Shown: positions 16,701 to 25,501 of the stretch, piece after piece
How positions within the stretch are numbered: the stretch's first letter is position 1
Layout: each line of letters opens with the position of its first letter
Origin: RGVD01 sp040403075
GTDB taxonomy: Bacteria; Bacteroidota; Bacteroidia; UKL13-3
Assembly (NCBI GenBank): GCA_040403075.1
Contig: JBBALJ010000007.1
Coordinates: 1-64,000, forward strand
DNA length: 64,000 nucleotides
Reading direction: 5' to 3'
Program-made: the position numbers and the translations under genes
The notes under the pieces: generated by a model
Seen by the model: only the letters and a program-made list of their open reading frames with translations
The model's database searches: none
Told to the model about the DNA's origin: nothing

Positions 16701-17105
16701 ATGTCTTCAATTATCATCAGCACCAATAAAGAACTTTTAGATATAAAATTTATAAATGATTTTATTTCTACTACCCATTGGGCCAAGGGAAGAAGCCTTG
16801 AAACCATGCAAACTTGCATTGACAATTCACTGAATTTTGGGATGTATTTAGATGGCAAACAAATTGGCTACTCAAGGCTAGTGACCGACTATTGCATTTT
16901 TGCTTATTTGATGGATGTGTTTATTGACGAGAAGCATAGAGGAAAAGGATATTCAAAGCAATTGATGCAATATATGATGGAACATGAAAGTGTAAAAGAC
17001 GTAAAAGTTTGGAGATTGGCCACAACTGATGCCCATGGATTGTATAAACAATTTGGCTTTACTCCCCTATCGCGCCCGGAGAAAATCATGGAGTTGATGA
17101 AATAA
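16701..17105 (+). CDS. GNAT-family N-acetyltransferase
   Basis: This 134-residue protein has the GNAT core: a strand MDVFIDEKHRGKGYSKQLMQ at about 71-90 with the acetyl-CoA loop RGKGYS, followed by the helix and the ending GLYKQFGFTPL typical of the fold. It transfers an acetyl group from acetyl-CoA to an unknown amine. It stands alone, convergent with rho, and ends in a shared terminator. The LMDVFIDEKHRGKGYSK style is common in a small bacterial GNAT group of unknown substrate. Confidence 0.88.
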   Translation: MSSIIISTNKELLDIKFINDFISTTHWAKGRSLETMQTCIDNSLNFGMYLDGKQIGYSRLVTDYCIFAYLMDVFIDEKHRGKGYSKQLMQYMMEHESVKDVKVWRLATTDAHGLYKQFGFTPLSRPEKIMELMK

Positions 17106-17111
17106 ATTTAA

Positions 17112-17152
17112 CAAAAAAAAAGGCTCGATAAATCGAGCCCCTTTTTTTTTTA
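17112..17152. terminator. Bidirectional terminator between GNAT and rho
   Basis: GGCTCGAT (17122-17129) pairs with ATCGAGCC (17132-17139) across a 2-base centre. A long A-run precedes it and a long T-run follows, so it can work on both strands for the convergent GNAT gene and rho. Confidence 0.92.
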
Positions 17153-17166
17153 TTTTTTATAGTAGT

Positions 17167-18798
17167 TTAGCTATTCATACTTGCCAAGAACTCTTCGTTG
17201 GTTCTGGTGTTTTTCATATTTTTAAGCAACAAATTCATAGCCTCATCTGCATTCATATCAGCAATGTGGTTGCGCAATACCCAAATACGTTGTAGGGTTT
17301 GTTTGTCTAGTAACAAATCATCTCTTCTTGTGCTTGAAGAAATAATATCAATAGCAGGGAATACGCGTTTGTTAGCCAATTTACGGTCTAACTGTAACTC
17401 CATATTACCTGTACCTTTAAACTCTTCAAAAATAACCTCATCCATCTTACTTCCAGTATCTATCAAGGCAGTGGCTATGATGGTTAATGAACCTCCATCT
17501 TCGATCTTACGTGCAGCACCAAAGAAACGTTTAGGTTTGTGCAAGGCATTCGCATCCACACCACCCGATAAAATCTTTCCACTAGCAGGTTGCGCTGTGT
17601 TGAAAGCACGAGCCATACGTGTGATTGAATCCATCAAAATAACCACATCATGTCCGCATTCTACAAGGCGTTTGGCTTTTTCAAGCACAATGTTTGATAA
17701 GCGCACATGCTTTTCAGCAGGTTCATCAAAAGTACTTGCTACCACCTCAGCTCTTACACTGCGTTGCATGTCTGTCACCTCCTCAGGACGCTCATCAATC
17801 AAAAGAATGATTAGATAAACTTCAGGGTGATTTTTAGCAATGGCATTGGCAATTTCTTTTAATAAAATGGTTTTACCTGTCTTAGGTTGGGCCACAATTA
17901 AACCACGCTGGCCTTTACCAATTGGAGCCAACATGTCAATGATACGTGTTGAATAAGTCGCTGAATTATCAGCCAAGTTCAATTTTTCATCTGGAAACAA
18001 AGGTGTTAAATGCTCGAAGGCTACCCTGTCTCTAATATCCGCAGGCTCTCTGCCGTTAATTTTGTCTATTTTAGTTAAGGCAAAATATTTCTCACCTTCT
18101 TTTGGAGGACGAATAGCCCCTCTTACCGTATCACCTGTTTTTAATCCAAATAATTTTATTTGAGATGGTGAAGCATAAATATCATCTGGAGATGACATGT
18201 AATTATAATCACTCGAGCGCAGGAAACCATAACCATCAGGCATCATTTCCAAAACACCTTCGCTGCTCACGATTCCTTCTAATTCTTGGTATTGTGCTTG
18301 AGGTCTTTCAAAACGATTGGGCCTTCTTCTTTCCTGAAAATTTTCATTTTCGGCAGCAGGTTCATTTGGTCTTCTTTCAACAGGAGCTACATTTTCAATA
18401 GCTGGTTTTTCAACCACTTCGGGAGCTGGCTCATTTGAAGAAACATTTTCGTTGCTGAAATCCGCTTGCGAATGTTGACTTACAACAGCAGGTTCTTCGG
18501 TAACCTCTTCCTGTTTTGCTTTTACCTCTACAGCTGGTTTTGGTTCTCTAGGTTCGCGAGGTTCTCTCTTTTTTATTTCAACTTTTTCAGGCGTTTTTGC
18601 CTTAACAACTCTTGGTCTGCCTCTTTTTTTCTTAGAAGGATCATCCTCTCCATCAGCTGGAGCAGTAGATTGCTGTTCTAAAATTTTGTAAATCAATTCT
18701 TGCTTTTCTAAGCCATTTACATTGTCTAATTTAATGGTAGATGCAATGTCTTGCAGCTCAGAAATGAGCATGTCGTTTAACGTAATAATGTCGTACAT
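17167..18798 (-). CDS. rho: Transcription termination factor Rho with disordered insertion
   Basis: This 543-residue Rho hexameric helicase ends transcripts at unstructured RNA. Residues 1-45 form the N-terminal helical domain; about 46-170 is a low-complexity Lys/Arg/Glu/Pro/Asn insertion with an AT-hook-like KKRGRPR near 58-64; RNA-binding OB-fold follows (GVLEMMPDGYGFLRSSDYNY); the ATPase has P-loop QPKTGKT, LIDERPEEVTDMQRSV and SITRMARAFN. The E. coli protein is 419 residues, so the insertion accounts for the extra length. Similar long insertions occur in Bacteroidota Rho, and for Bacteroides thetaiotaomicron a role in condensate formation has been reported. Monocistronic, divergent from pyc. 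Confidence 0.97.
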   Translation of the reverse strand: MYDIITLNDMLISELQDIASTIKLDNVNGLEKQELIYKILEQQSTAPADGEDDPSKKKRGRPRVVKAKTPEKVEIKKREPREPREPKPAVEVKAKQEEVTEEPAVVSQHSQADFSNENVSSNEPAPEVVEKPAIENVAPVERRPNEPAAENENFQERRRPNRFERPQAQYQELEGIVSSEGVLEMMPDGYGFLRSSDYNYMSSPDDIYASPSQIKLFGLKTGDTVRGAIRPPKEGEKYFALTKIDKINGREPADIRDRVAFEHLTPLFPDEKLNLADNSATYSTRIIDMLAPIGKGQRGLIVAQPKTGKTILLKEIANAIAKNHPEVYLIILLIDERPEEVTDMQRSVRAEVVASTFDEPAEKHVRLSNIVLEKAKRLVECGHDVVILMDSITRMARAFNTAQPASGKILSGGVDANALHKPKRFFGAARKIEDGGSLTIIATALIDTGSKMDEVIFEEFKGTGNMELQLDRKLANKRVFPAIDIISSSTRRDDLLLDKQTLQRIWVLRNHIADMNADEAMNLLLKNMKNTRTNEEFLASMNS

Positions 18799-19087
18799 TA
18801 GTTTTTGTTCAAAATAAATTTTCGATTGTAAAACCCTTTATGCTTTCTTAAAAAAATTGAGTTGAGAAAACTATGGGATTGTAACCTTGAATAAAATCAG
18901 AGCTGATTTTCTGTTGGCAAGTATAACAATATTTTATGATTTCCAAAGCACAATCGTTTTTTTTGTTTTAATAAGTAGTTTTATTGTGTCTACTAATCAC
19001 ATATTGTGAATAATCATAGTTTACTGAGTCTTTTATAATTTACATTTGAACTGCATATTTGTTCATCACTATTTATAGTTACTTCAT
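18799..19087. promoter_or_regulatory. Divergent rho/pyc intergenic region
   Basis: This 289-base AT-rich stretch must hold the promoters of both rho and pyruvate carboxylase. For pyc the best candidate is TTTA (19020-19023), 17 bases, then TACATTTG (19041-19048), a near fit to TTTG-N17-19-TAnnTTTG. For rho I found no convincing box. No RNA gene or ORF was seen in it. Confidence 0.4.
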
Positions 19088-22000
19088 ATGCCTATCAAAA
19101 AACTACTCGTTGCCAATCGTGGAGAAATTGCTATCCGCGTTTTTCGTGCTGCCACCGAACTTAACATCAGAACCGTAGCGGTTTATACATACGAAGACCG
19201 ATACAGTCTTCATAGATATAAAGCCGATGAAAGCTACCAAATAGGTAAAGAAACTGACCCATTAAAGCCATACTTGGATATTGAAGAAATTATCCATGTG
19301 GCTAAAAGTGAAAAAGTAGATGCCATTCATCCAGGTTACGGATTTTTAAGTGAAAACGCTCATTTTGCTAATAGATGTCGAGAGGAGGGAATCATATTTA
19401 TTGGTCCAGACCCAGAGGTAATGAAAAGCCTTGGAGATAAGGTATTGGCTAAAAAAGTAGCTATTGAATCAAAGGTGCCTATCATAGAGGATAGTCATAT
19501 TGACTTAAAAACATTTGAGGATGCGCGCAGCGAAGCTGCGCGCATCAAATACCCAGTTATGATTAAAGCCGCTGCAGGCGGTGGTGGACGAGGTATGCGT
19601 GTGGTCAGAAACGAAGAATCATTAGAGGCCTTATTTAATGAAGCTAGAAACGAAGCCCGCGTGGCTTTTGGTGATGATACAGTTTTTCTAGAAAAATTTA
19701 TTGAAACTCCTCGCCATATTGAAGTGCAAATTGTAGGTGATAGACATGGTAATTTGGTGCATTTGTTTGAACGTGATTGTTCGGTTCAACGTAGGTTTCA
19801 AAAGGTAGTTGAAATGGCTCCTGCTCCAAACTTAAAGTCAGAAACTAAAAAAGCACTCTACGATTATGCCCTTAAAATTTGTAAGAAAGTAAATTATAAC
19901 AATGTAGGTACCGTTGAGTTTTTGGTTGACCCTGAAGAAAACGTATATTTCATTGAAGTAAATCCTCGTATACAAGTTGAACATACCGTTACAGAAGAAG
20001 TTACAGGTATTGATATTGTAAAAACACAAATACTCATTGCCCAAGGTCATCGTTTAGATTCTCCCGAAATCAATATACTTTCTCAGAGTCAAATCAGTTG
20101 CGAAGGCTATGCTGTGCAAGTGCGTATCACCACTGAAGACCCTGCCAATAATTTTAAACCCGATCATGGAACCATCATTGCCTACCGCAATGCTGGGGGG
20201 CCTGGTATCAGATTGGATGAAGGAAGTGCTTATCCAAATGTAAAAATCTCTCCGTTCTTCGATTCACTTTTGGTTAAGGTGACTGCCAGTGGTAAAACCC
20301 TTTCAGAAGCCAGCAATAGATTGGTTCGTGTATTGAGAGAGTTCAGAATTAGAGGAGTAAAAACCAATATCATTTTCCTAGAAAATGTGCTGCGGCATAA
20401 AGAATTTTTGGATGGAAAAACCACCGTAAAATTCATCGATTCACATCCTGAATTGTTTAAGTTTTCAAAAGCAATGGACAGAGGAACTAAGGCATTGCAA
20501 TACATAGCCGAAGTTACTGTAAACGGAAACGAAGATGTAAAATCCATCAATCCCAATATGCAATTTAGAAATGCGGTTGTACCAGATTTCAACCCTTATG
20601 CTGAATATCCTAAAGGATCTAGAGATAGATTGAAAGAACTAGGTAGAGAAGGTTTTACGCAATGGCTTAAAAACGAAAAGTCCATTCAATATACTGATTG
20701 CACCATGCGTGATGCACATCAAAGTTTGCTAGCCACAAGGGTAAGAACAGCAGACATGCTGCGCATTGCAGAAAGTTTTGCGAAAAATCACCCTGAGATG
20801 TTTAGTATCGAAATGTGGGGAGGTGCTACTTTTGACGTAGCATTGCGTTTTTTACATGAAGACCCTTGGCAACGTTTACAACTATTAAGAGCAGCCATTC
20901 CAAATACATTATTCCAAATGCTTATTAGGGGTTCAAATGCGGTTGGTTATAAAGCATACCCTGATAATTTAGTTGAAAGATTCATTGAAGAAAGCGGTAA
21001 AAACGGAATAGATGTTTTCAGAATTTTCGATTCACTTAATTGGATTGAGGGCATGAGAGTTAGTATCAATGCAGTGAATGAGAGAACTGAAGGTTTGGCT
21101 GAGGCTTGTATTGCCTATACAGGTGACTTCCTTAACCCTGAGAAAAACCAAAAATTCAACCTAAATTATTACCTCGATTTAGCTAAACAACTTGAAGATG
21201 CAGGTGCACATATTTTAGGTATTAAGGATATGGCAGGTTTGCTAAAACCTTATCAAGCCGAGGTCCTAATAACTGAGCTAAAAAAATCAATTAGCATACC
21301 TATTCATTTACATACCCATGATACTTCTAGTATTCAACCTGCCACTTATCTAAAAGCCATTGAAGCAGGTGTGGATGTGATTGATGTGGCATTGGCAAGC
21401 ATGAGTGGTTTAACCTCTCAACCAAATTTCAATTCCATTGTTGCCATGATGGAAGGCAATGAACGTGAACAAAAAATAAATCTAAAATCATTAAACAAAT
21501 TCAGTAATTATTGGGAAAGTATTCGTGAATATTACTATCCTTTTGAAAGTGATTTAAAAGCAGGAACAGCTGAGGTATACGACCATGAAATTCCAGGTGG
21601 ACAATACTCGAATCTTCGTCCTCAAGCACGTAGTCTTGGTTTAGAAGAGAAGTTTGAGACCATCAAAGAAAATTATGAAGTGGTTAACAAAATGTTTGGG
21701 GATATTGTGAAAGTAACTCCTTCAAGCAAAGTGGTGGGTGATATGGCCTTGTTCATGACTTCAAATGGTTATACCGAAAAAGATATTTATGAAAAAGGTG
21801 ATAGTATTAGTTTCCCTGATTCAGTAATGGAGCTTTTTAGAGGCGACCTTGGCCAAAATCCTGGAGGCTTCCCTCCTGCTCTTTCTAAAGTCATTTTAAA
21901 ATCTCAAAAAGCATATACTGACAGACCAAATGCCCATCTTGCACCCGTTGATTTTGATAAAGAATTTGAAGCCTTTCAAACTCAATTTGGACATGACTAT

Positions 22001-22522
22001 AGTTTCTTAGACTTCTTATCTTACAAATTTTATCCAAAGGTATTTGAAGGTTATGCTGACATGAAAAGTAAGTTTGGCGACCTTTGGCATATACCAACAG
22101 CGACCTTCTTTTATGGCCTAAAAAACAATGAAGAAGTATTGATTGAATTAGGCAGAGGAAAGAATATTTTAGTAAGAATGGTAAATACCATCAATGATGG
22201 GGAAGGCAAAGTAACTGCGCTCTTTAGACTTAATGGACAGACCCGTGCGATAGAAGTAAAAGACAATAAATTTACAGGTACTAAAGCTGCTAATAAAAAA
22301 GTAAGTAATGCCGATGAAGTGGGTTCTCCACTGCAAGGAAGACTATCAAAAGTATTGGTAAAAATTGGAGATAAAATCGAAAAGAATGCACAACTATTTG
22401 CCATTGAAGCCATGAAAATGGAAAGCACCATTTTAGCTCCAAAAGCAGGTATTGTGAAATCTATTTTCTTAAAAGATGGCTCATTGATTGAACAAGATGA
22501 TGCAGTGGTAGAAATTGCATAA
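19088..22522 (+). CDS. pyc: Pyruvate carboxylase
   Basis: This enzyme makes oxaloacetate from pyruvate, bicarbonate and ATP. The 1144-residue single chain has a biotin carboxylase domain at about 1-450 (KKLLVANRGEIAIRVFRA, the Gly-rich loop KAAAGGGGRGMR, and EVNPRIQVEHTVTE), a carboxyltransferase domain at about 530-800 (YTDCTMRDAHQS, FRIFDSLNW) and a biotinyl domain with AIEAMKMES (biotin on Lys1110). All key motifs are present and length fits the family. It is likely the main anaplerotic enzyme. A perfect hairpin lies inside it at 19520-19546. The next gene starts 34 bases on. Confidence 0.97.
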   Translation: MPIKKLLVANRGEIAIRVFRAATELNIRTVAVYTYEDRYSLHRYKADESYQIGKETDPLKPYLDIEEIIHVAKSEKVDAIHPGYGFLSENAHFANRCREEGIIFIGPDPEVMKSLGDKVLAKKVAIESKVPIIEDSHIDLKTFEDARSEAARIKYPVMIKAAAGGGGRGMRVVRNEESLEALFNEARNEARVAFGDDTVFLEKFIETPRHIEVQIVGDRHGNLVHLFERDCSVQRRFQKVVEMAPAPNLKSETKKALYDYALKICKKVNYNNVGTVEFLVDPEENVYFIEVNPRIQVEHTVTEEVTGIDIVKTQILIAQGHRLDSPEINILSQSQISCEGYAVQVRITTEDPANNFKPDHGTIIAYRNAGGPGIRLDEGSAYPNVKISPFFDSLLVKVTASGKTLSEASNRLVRVLREFRIRGVKTNIIFLENVLRHKEFLDGKTTVKFIDSHPELFKFSKAMDRGTKALQYIAEVTVNGNEDVKSINPNMQFRNAVVPDFNPYAEYPKGSRDRLKELGREGFTQWLKNEKSIQYTDCTMRDAHQSLLATRVRTADMLRIAESFAKNHPEMFSIEMWGGATFDVALRFLHEDPWQRLQLLRAAIPNTLFQMLIRGSNAVGYKAYPDNLVERFIEESGKNGIDVFRIFDSLNWIEGMRVSINAVNERTEGLAEACIAYTGDFLNPEKNQKFNLNYYLDLAKQLEDAGAHILGIKDMAGLLKPYQAEVLITELKKSISIPIHLHTHDTSSIQPATYLKAIEAGVDVIDVALASMSGLTSQPNFNSIVAMMEGNEREQKINLKSLNKFSNYWESIREYYYPFESDLKAGTAEVYDHEIPGGQYSNLRPQARSLGLEEKFETIKENYEVVNKMFGDIVKVTPSSKVVGDMALFMTSNGYTEKDIYEKGDSISFPDSVMELFRGDLGQNPGGFPPALSKVILKSQKAYTDRPNAHLAPVDFDKEFEAFQTQFGHDYSFLDFLSYKFYPKVFEGYADMKSKFGDLWHIPTATFFYGLKNNEEVLIELGRGKNILVRMVNTINDGEGKVTALFRLNGQTRAIEVKDNKFTGTKAANKKVSNADEVGSPLQGRLSKVLVKIGDKIEKNAQLFAIEAMKMESTILAPKAGIVKSIFLKDGSLIEQDDAVVEIA
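19520..19546. repeat. Perfect GC-rich inverted repeat inside pyc
   Basis: Arms 19520-19531 and 19535-19546 are exact 12-base reverse complements (GATGCGCGCAGC) around GAA. The stem is 8 of 12 G/C in an otherwise AT-rich gene, and encodes the DARSEAARI stretch of the biotin carboxylase domain without altering its length against the family as I remember it. Confidence 0.85.
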
Positions 22523-22556
22523 AATTATTAGGTAGATTGAAATTGAATTCAAAAAA

Positions 22557-23357
22557 ATGAGAAAATTATTTCTTTTGATTAATGTCTTATTGTGCTTTTA
22601 TGAGGCAAAGTCCCAACAAGCTAAAGACACGATATTTTATGATAAAATATGGGATATATCTACCAAATATAATGCAGATTATTATAGAATTATATCAAAG
22701 GAAAAAGAGTTATTTGAGGTCAAAGACTATTTCTTAAATGGTTCAATTCAGATGAGTGGAGCTTATAAATCATTTAACCCAGAAATCAAGGAAGGACTAT
22801 TCACTTATTATGATAAGAATGGAATTAAAACTACCCAAGAAAGTTATGTTGATAATAAAAAAGATGGACCAAATACCCGATATTACGAATCTGGTTCGAT
22901 TTGGGTTTATGAAAATTATTCAAATGGTCTATTAGATGGTGATTGCTTTGGTTATTTCGAAAATGGTCAAATAAAAAGAAAGGAAAATTATTTTAAAGGA
23001 GTGTTAAAAGAAGGAAAATGCTATACAATTTCGGGTGTAGATACAACATATTACCCATTTGAGATTAAGCCTGAATTCATAGGTGGTGAAAAGGCAATGC
23101 GTGCCTATGTGAGTCAAAATCTTAAATATCCATTTAAAGCTAGATGGAAAGGTATTGAAGGTAAAGTTGTTTTATCTTTTGTAGTTGGTGTAGATGGTCA
23201 AATTAATAATGTTGAATTAGTAAAAAGTGTGCACCCAATATTAGATAAAGCGGCAATTGATGTAATAACAAAGATGCCCAAATGGACTCCAGGATTTAAG
23301 GAAGGTAAAGTAGTAACTGAGAAATTCACTTTACCAATATTTTTCATGTTTAATTAA
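22557..23357 (+). CDS. YwqK-repeat protein with TonB C-terminal domain
   Basis: The 266-residue product has a signal peptide (to about SQQ, residue 21), two or three YwqK/MORN-like repeats (about 75-150, for example GPNTRYYESGSIWVYENYSNG and GYFENGQIKRKENYF), and a TonB-type C-terminal domain (about 178-266, starting GGEKAMRAYVSQNLKYPFKA). Without a membrane anchor it is a periplasmic or secreted relative of TonB, a combination common in Bacteroidota. It follows pyc by 34 bases, though a shared role is unlikely. The ligand of the repeats is unknown. Confidence 0.8.
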   Translation: MRKLFLLINVLLCFYEAKSQQAKDTIFYDKIWDISTKYNADYYRIISKEKELFEVKDYFLNGSIQMSGAYKSFNPEIKEGLFTYYDKNGIKTTQESYVDNKKDGPNTRYYESGSIWVYENYSNGLLDGDCFGYFENGQIKRKENYFKGVLKEGKCYTISGVDTTYYPFEIKPEFIGGEKAMRAYVSQNLKYPFKARWKGIEGKVVLSFVVGVDGQINNVELVKSVHPILDKAAIDVITKMPKWTPGFKEGKVVTEKFTLPIFFMFN

Positions 23358-23488
23358 TATCCAAGGATCTAATTAAATTATTTATAAAATACGCTAACAA
23401 ACACTACTTGTAAATTTTTTAAATATTTTAAAAGTGTCATTCACAAATATTGGTTCAATTGACAGCATAATGACAAAACATCACAAGG

Positions 23489-23496
23489 TATTTTTG
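23489..23496 (+). promoter_or_regulatory. Candidate -7 box for the ECF sigma operon
   Basis: TATTTTTG is an exact TAnnTTTG match 16 bases before the ATG at 23513. I found no TTTG at the usual distance upstream, so it may be weak or activator-dependent. Confidence 0.35.
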
Positions 23497-23512
23497 TATT
23501 GTTGTATGCAAG

Positions 23513-24049
23513 ATGTCATCTAAAGAATTAGAACATATCTATTTTCAATATAATAAACGTGTTTATAACACGGTATTGAGTTATGTTCAAAACATAGAAG
23601 ATGCAGAAGAAATTACCCAAGATGTATTTCTTGAGGTATACCGTTCATCTGAAAACTTTAAAGGTGATTCTAGTTTAAGTACATGGATGTATCGCATTGC
23701 CATCAACAAATGTTTGGATTTTATAAAGTATAAAAATCGTAAAAAACGTTTTGCTTTTATTAGCCAATTATTCGATGCCCAATCGGGAGAGCTGCTCCAT
23801 GACAAGGCAGATTTCTTTCACCCTGGTGTTAAAATGGAAAACAAAGAAAAATCAGCTATTCTATTTAAAGCCATTCATAGCTTGCCTCAAAATCAAAAGA
23901 CTGCTTTTATCCTTTCACAGCTTGAAGGCCTTAGTTATGTTGAGATTAGTGAGGTTATGCAAAACAGTATTCCCTCAGTAGAATCTCTTTTGTTTAGAGC
24001 CAAACAAAACCTTCGAAAACAATTGAGTAAATGGTATAAAGAAAACTAA
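23513..24049 (+). CDS. ECF-type RNA polymerase sigma factor
   Basis: The 178-residue protein has sigma region 2 (about 10-75: VLSYVQNIEDAEEITQDVFL, then FKGDSSLSTWMYRIAINKCLD) and region 4 (about 115-172: SLPQNQKTAFILSQLEGLSYVEISEVM), with the short linker of ECF sigma factors. It should direct RNA polymerase to a small stress-type regulon. The next gene encodes a short single-span protein that could act as its anti-sigma, and then comes a Spy-like protein. Its own target promoter cannot be read from this window. Confidence 0.93.
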   Translation: MSSKELEHIYFQYNKRVYNTVLSYVQNIEDAEEITQDVFLEVYRSSENFKGDSSLSTWMYRIAINKCLDFIKYKNRKKRFAFISQLFDAQSGELLHDKADFFHPGVKMENKEKSAILFKAIHSLPQNQKTAFILSQLEGLSYVEISEVMQNSIPSVESLLFRAKQNLRKQLSKWYKEN

Positions 24050-24092
24050 ACGCAAGAAATCAAAAAGAGTATCGTCATAAATAATATTGAGC

Positions 24093-24389
24093 ATGAAAAG
24101 TAAAAAAGACAATTGGGAAAATGAAGTTCTGCATAGCTTAGATGGCTTAAAGCAAGTGGAGCCAAATGCAAGTCTTTGGATAAAGCTTGAAACGCGAATA
24201 AAGCAAGAACCTATAAGAATACAGATGGTTTCAAAACCAAAAATTTGGGCAGCAGCAGCTTCCATTATTTTCTTGCTGGGTTTCAATATTTTTGCTCTTA
24301 CCCAAAACAGCCATAGCAGCCGAAACAAAAGCGAAATATTGGTTGAAGCTTATCAATTTAATACTAATGCTGAAATACAAATACCCTAA
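24093..24389 (+). CDS. Short single-span membrane protein, candidate anti-sigma
   Basis: This 98-residue protein has a soluble N-terminus (about 1-50, with WENEVLHSLDGLKQVEPNAS), one membrane segment (about 55-75, IWAAAASIIFLLGFNIFA) and a short outer tail. A TTG two codons earlier is possible, but the ATG at 24093 is preferred. It lies 43 bases after the ECF sigma gene and 2 bases before the Spy-like gene. The topology and the operon position fit an anti-sigma factor, but no zinc-binding HxxxCxxC motif is present, so the role is inference. Confidence 0.7.
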   Translation: MKSKKDNWENEVLHSLDGLKQVEPNASLWIKLETRIKQEPIRIQMVSKPKIWAAAASIIFLLGFNIFALTQNSHSSRNKSEILVEAYQFNTNAEIQIP

Positions 24390-24391
24390 TT

Positions 24392-24859
24392 ATGAAACGT
24401 GAAACCCTATTGATATTGGCCATTGTTTTCCTAGTCTTGTTAAACTTGGGAACACTTGGCTTTCTATTTAGTAAAAGATATATAGGAGGACGAGGACCTC
24501 GTAAACCTGACAAACTCATAATTGAAGGATTGAAACTTAACGATGCGCAGAAATTACAATTTGATGATTTAAAGAAAGAGCATAGGTCTCAAATAAATGA
24601 TATTGAAAAAGGTGAAAAAGTATACCACAAAGCTTATTTTGACTTGCTGAAATCAGCCTCTACTGATAGTTTAACAATTGATTCTGTTATTAAATCAATT
24701 TCAAATGCAAAATACCATAAAGACCTTGCAACCTATAAGCATTTCCAAAAACTCAGATTGATGTGTGAACCAAACCAGCAAATTTTATTCGACAGCTTGG
24801 TAAACGATATGGGCAAAATACTCATGCATATGCCACAAAATAAGATACGGAGGGAGTAA
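24392..24859 (+). CDS. Spy/CpxP-like periplasmic protein
   Basis: The 155-residue product has an N-terminal membrane anchor (residues 5-27) and then a helical domain beginning KLNDAQKLQFDDLKKEHRSQ (about 48-67), which matches the LTxxQ-type repeat of Spy/CpxP/heavy-metal-sensor proteins. Such proteins bind unfolded proteins or metals and give feedback in envelope-stress circuits. Being 2 bases downstream of the candidate anti-sigma and in one operon with an ECF sigma, it probably reports envelope stress. Metal specificity cannot be told; Cys and His are sparse. Confidence 0.82.
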   Translation: MKRETLLILAIVFLVLLNLGTLGFLFSKRYIGGRGPRKPDKLIIEGLKLNDAQKLQFDDLKKEHRSQINDIEKGEKVYHKAYFDLLKSASTDSLTIDSVIKSISNAKYHKDLATYKHFQKLRLMCEPNQQILFDSLVNDMGKILMHMPQNKIRRE

Positions 24860-24938
24860 TATAAAAACTCATTCCCATTTCAAATTGTTATTAATAGAAA
24901 TTCTTTAGCATCTTTGAAAAGTAATTAAATTTAATCAT

Positions 24939-25451
24939 ATGGATAGTTTCTTTGATATTTCATTTCGGTCTGCAATCGTTTATTTATTCATGATTTTTGC
25001 CATTCGAATTTTTGGAAAAAAGGAATTGTCTCAATTATCAATAACTGACCTTGTACTAATTCTTTTAATAAGCAATGCTGTTCAAAATGCGATGGTTGGA
25101 CCAGATACTTCCCTATTGGGTGGTTTGTTAGCCGCAGTTACATTATTTATTTTAAATTACTTATTTAAACTTCTTTTATATAAATCAAACCTATTTTCAC
25201 GTATTGTAGAAGGCGATTCATACATGTTAATTTATAAAGGTGAAATTATTGAACGAAATATGAAAAGTCAAAGAATAACCATGTCAGAGTTGGAGGCAGT
25301 TGTTAGAGAGCATGGTGTTGCTATAATTCAAGATGTTGAATTAGCTATTCTAGAAAAAGATGGAAATATCAGTGTCCTTTCAAAACAATTAAAAGGGCAA
25401 ACAATCCATCAGAGAAAAAGTAAAAAACTTCACCCAAAGTATAAGAAATAA
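24939..25451 (+). CDS. DUF421 membrane protein (YetF-like)
   Basis: This 170-residue protein has three membrane segments (about 10-30, 38-55, 60-80) with RIFGKKELSQLSITDLVLILLI and NAVQNAM, and then a cytosolic domain with GEIIERNMKSQRITMSELEAVVREHGV. That is the standard DUF421 arrangement. In Bacillus spores YetF-type proteins have been linked to lipid scrambling or germination, but the role outside spores is unknown. It follows the Spy-like gene by 79 bases and ends at a strong terminator. Confidence 0.9.
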   Translation: MDSFFDISFRSAIVYLFMIFAIRIFGKKELSQLSITDLVLILLISNAVQNAMVGPDTSLLGGLLAAVTLFILNYLFKLLLYKSNLFSRIVEGDSYMLIYKGEIIERNMKSQRITMSELEAVVREHGVAIIQDVELAILEKDGNISVLSKQLKGQTIHQRKSKKLHPKYKK

Positions 25452-25484
25452 AAAAGCCGACCTTTTTAATTAAGGTCGGCTTTT
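25452..25484. terminator. Intrinsic terminator after the DUF421 gene
   Basis: AAAAGCCGACCTT (25452-25464) pairs with AAGGTCGGCTTTT (25472-25484) across a 7-base loop. A/T runs on both sides allow use from both strands; the minus-strand OmpA gene ends just beyond at 25502. Confidence 0.9.
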
Positions 25485-25501
25485 ATCTATAAGAAGATTA
25501 T

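Noticed and set aside
17198..17818. 206-codon open frame antisense to rho
   Set aside because: It has no family resemblance, its frame mirrors rho codons, and rho itself is unmistakable.
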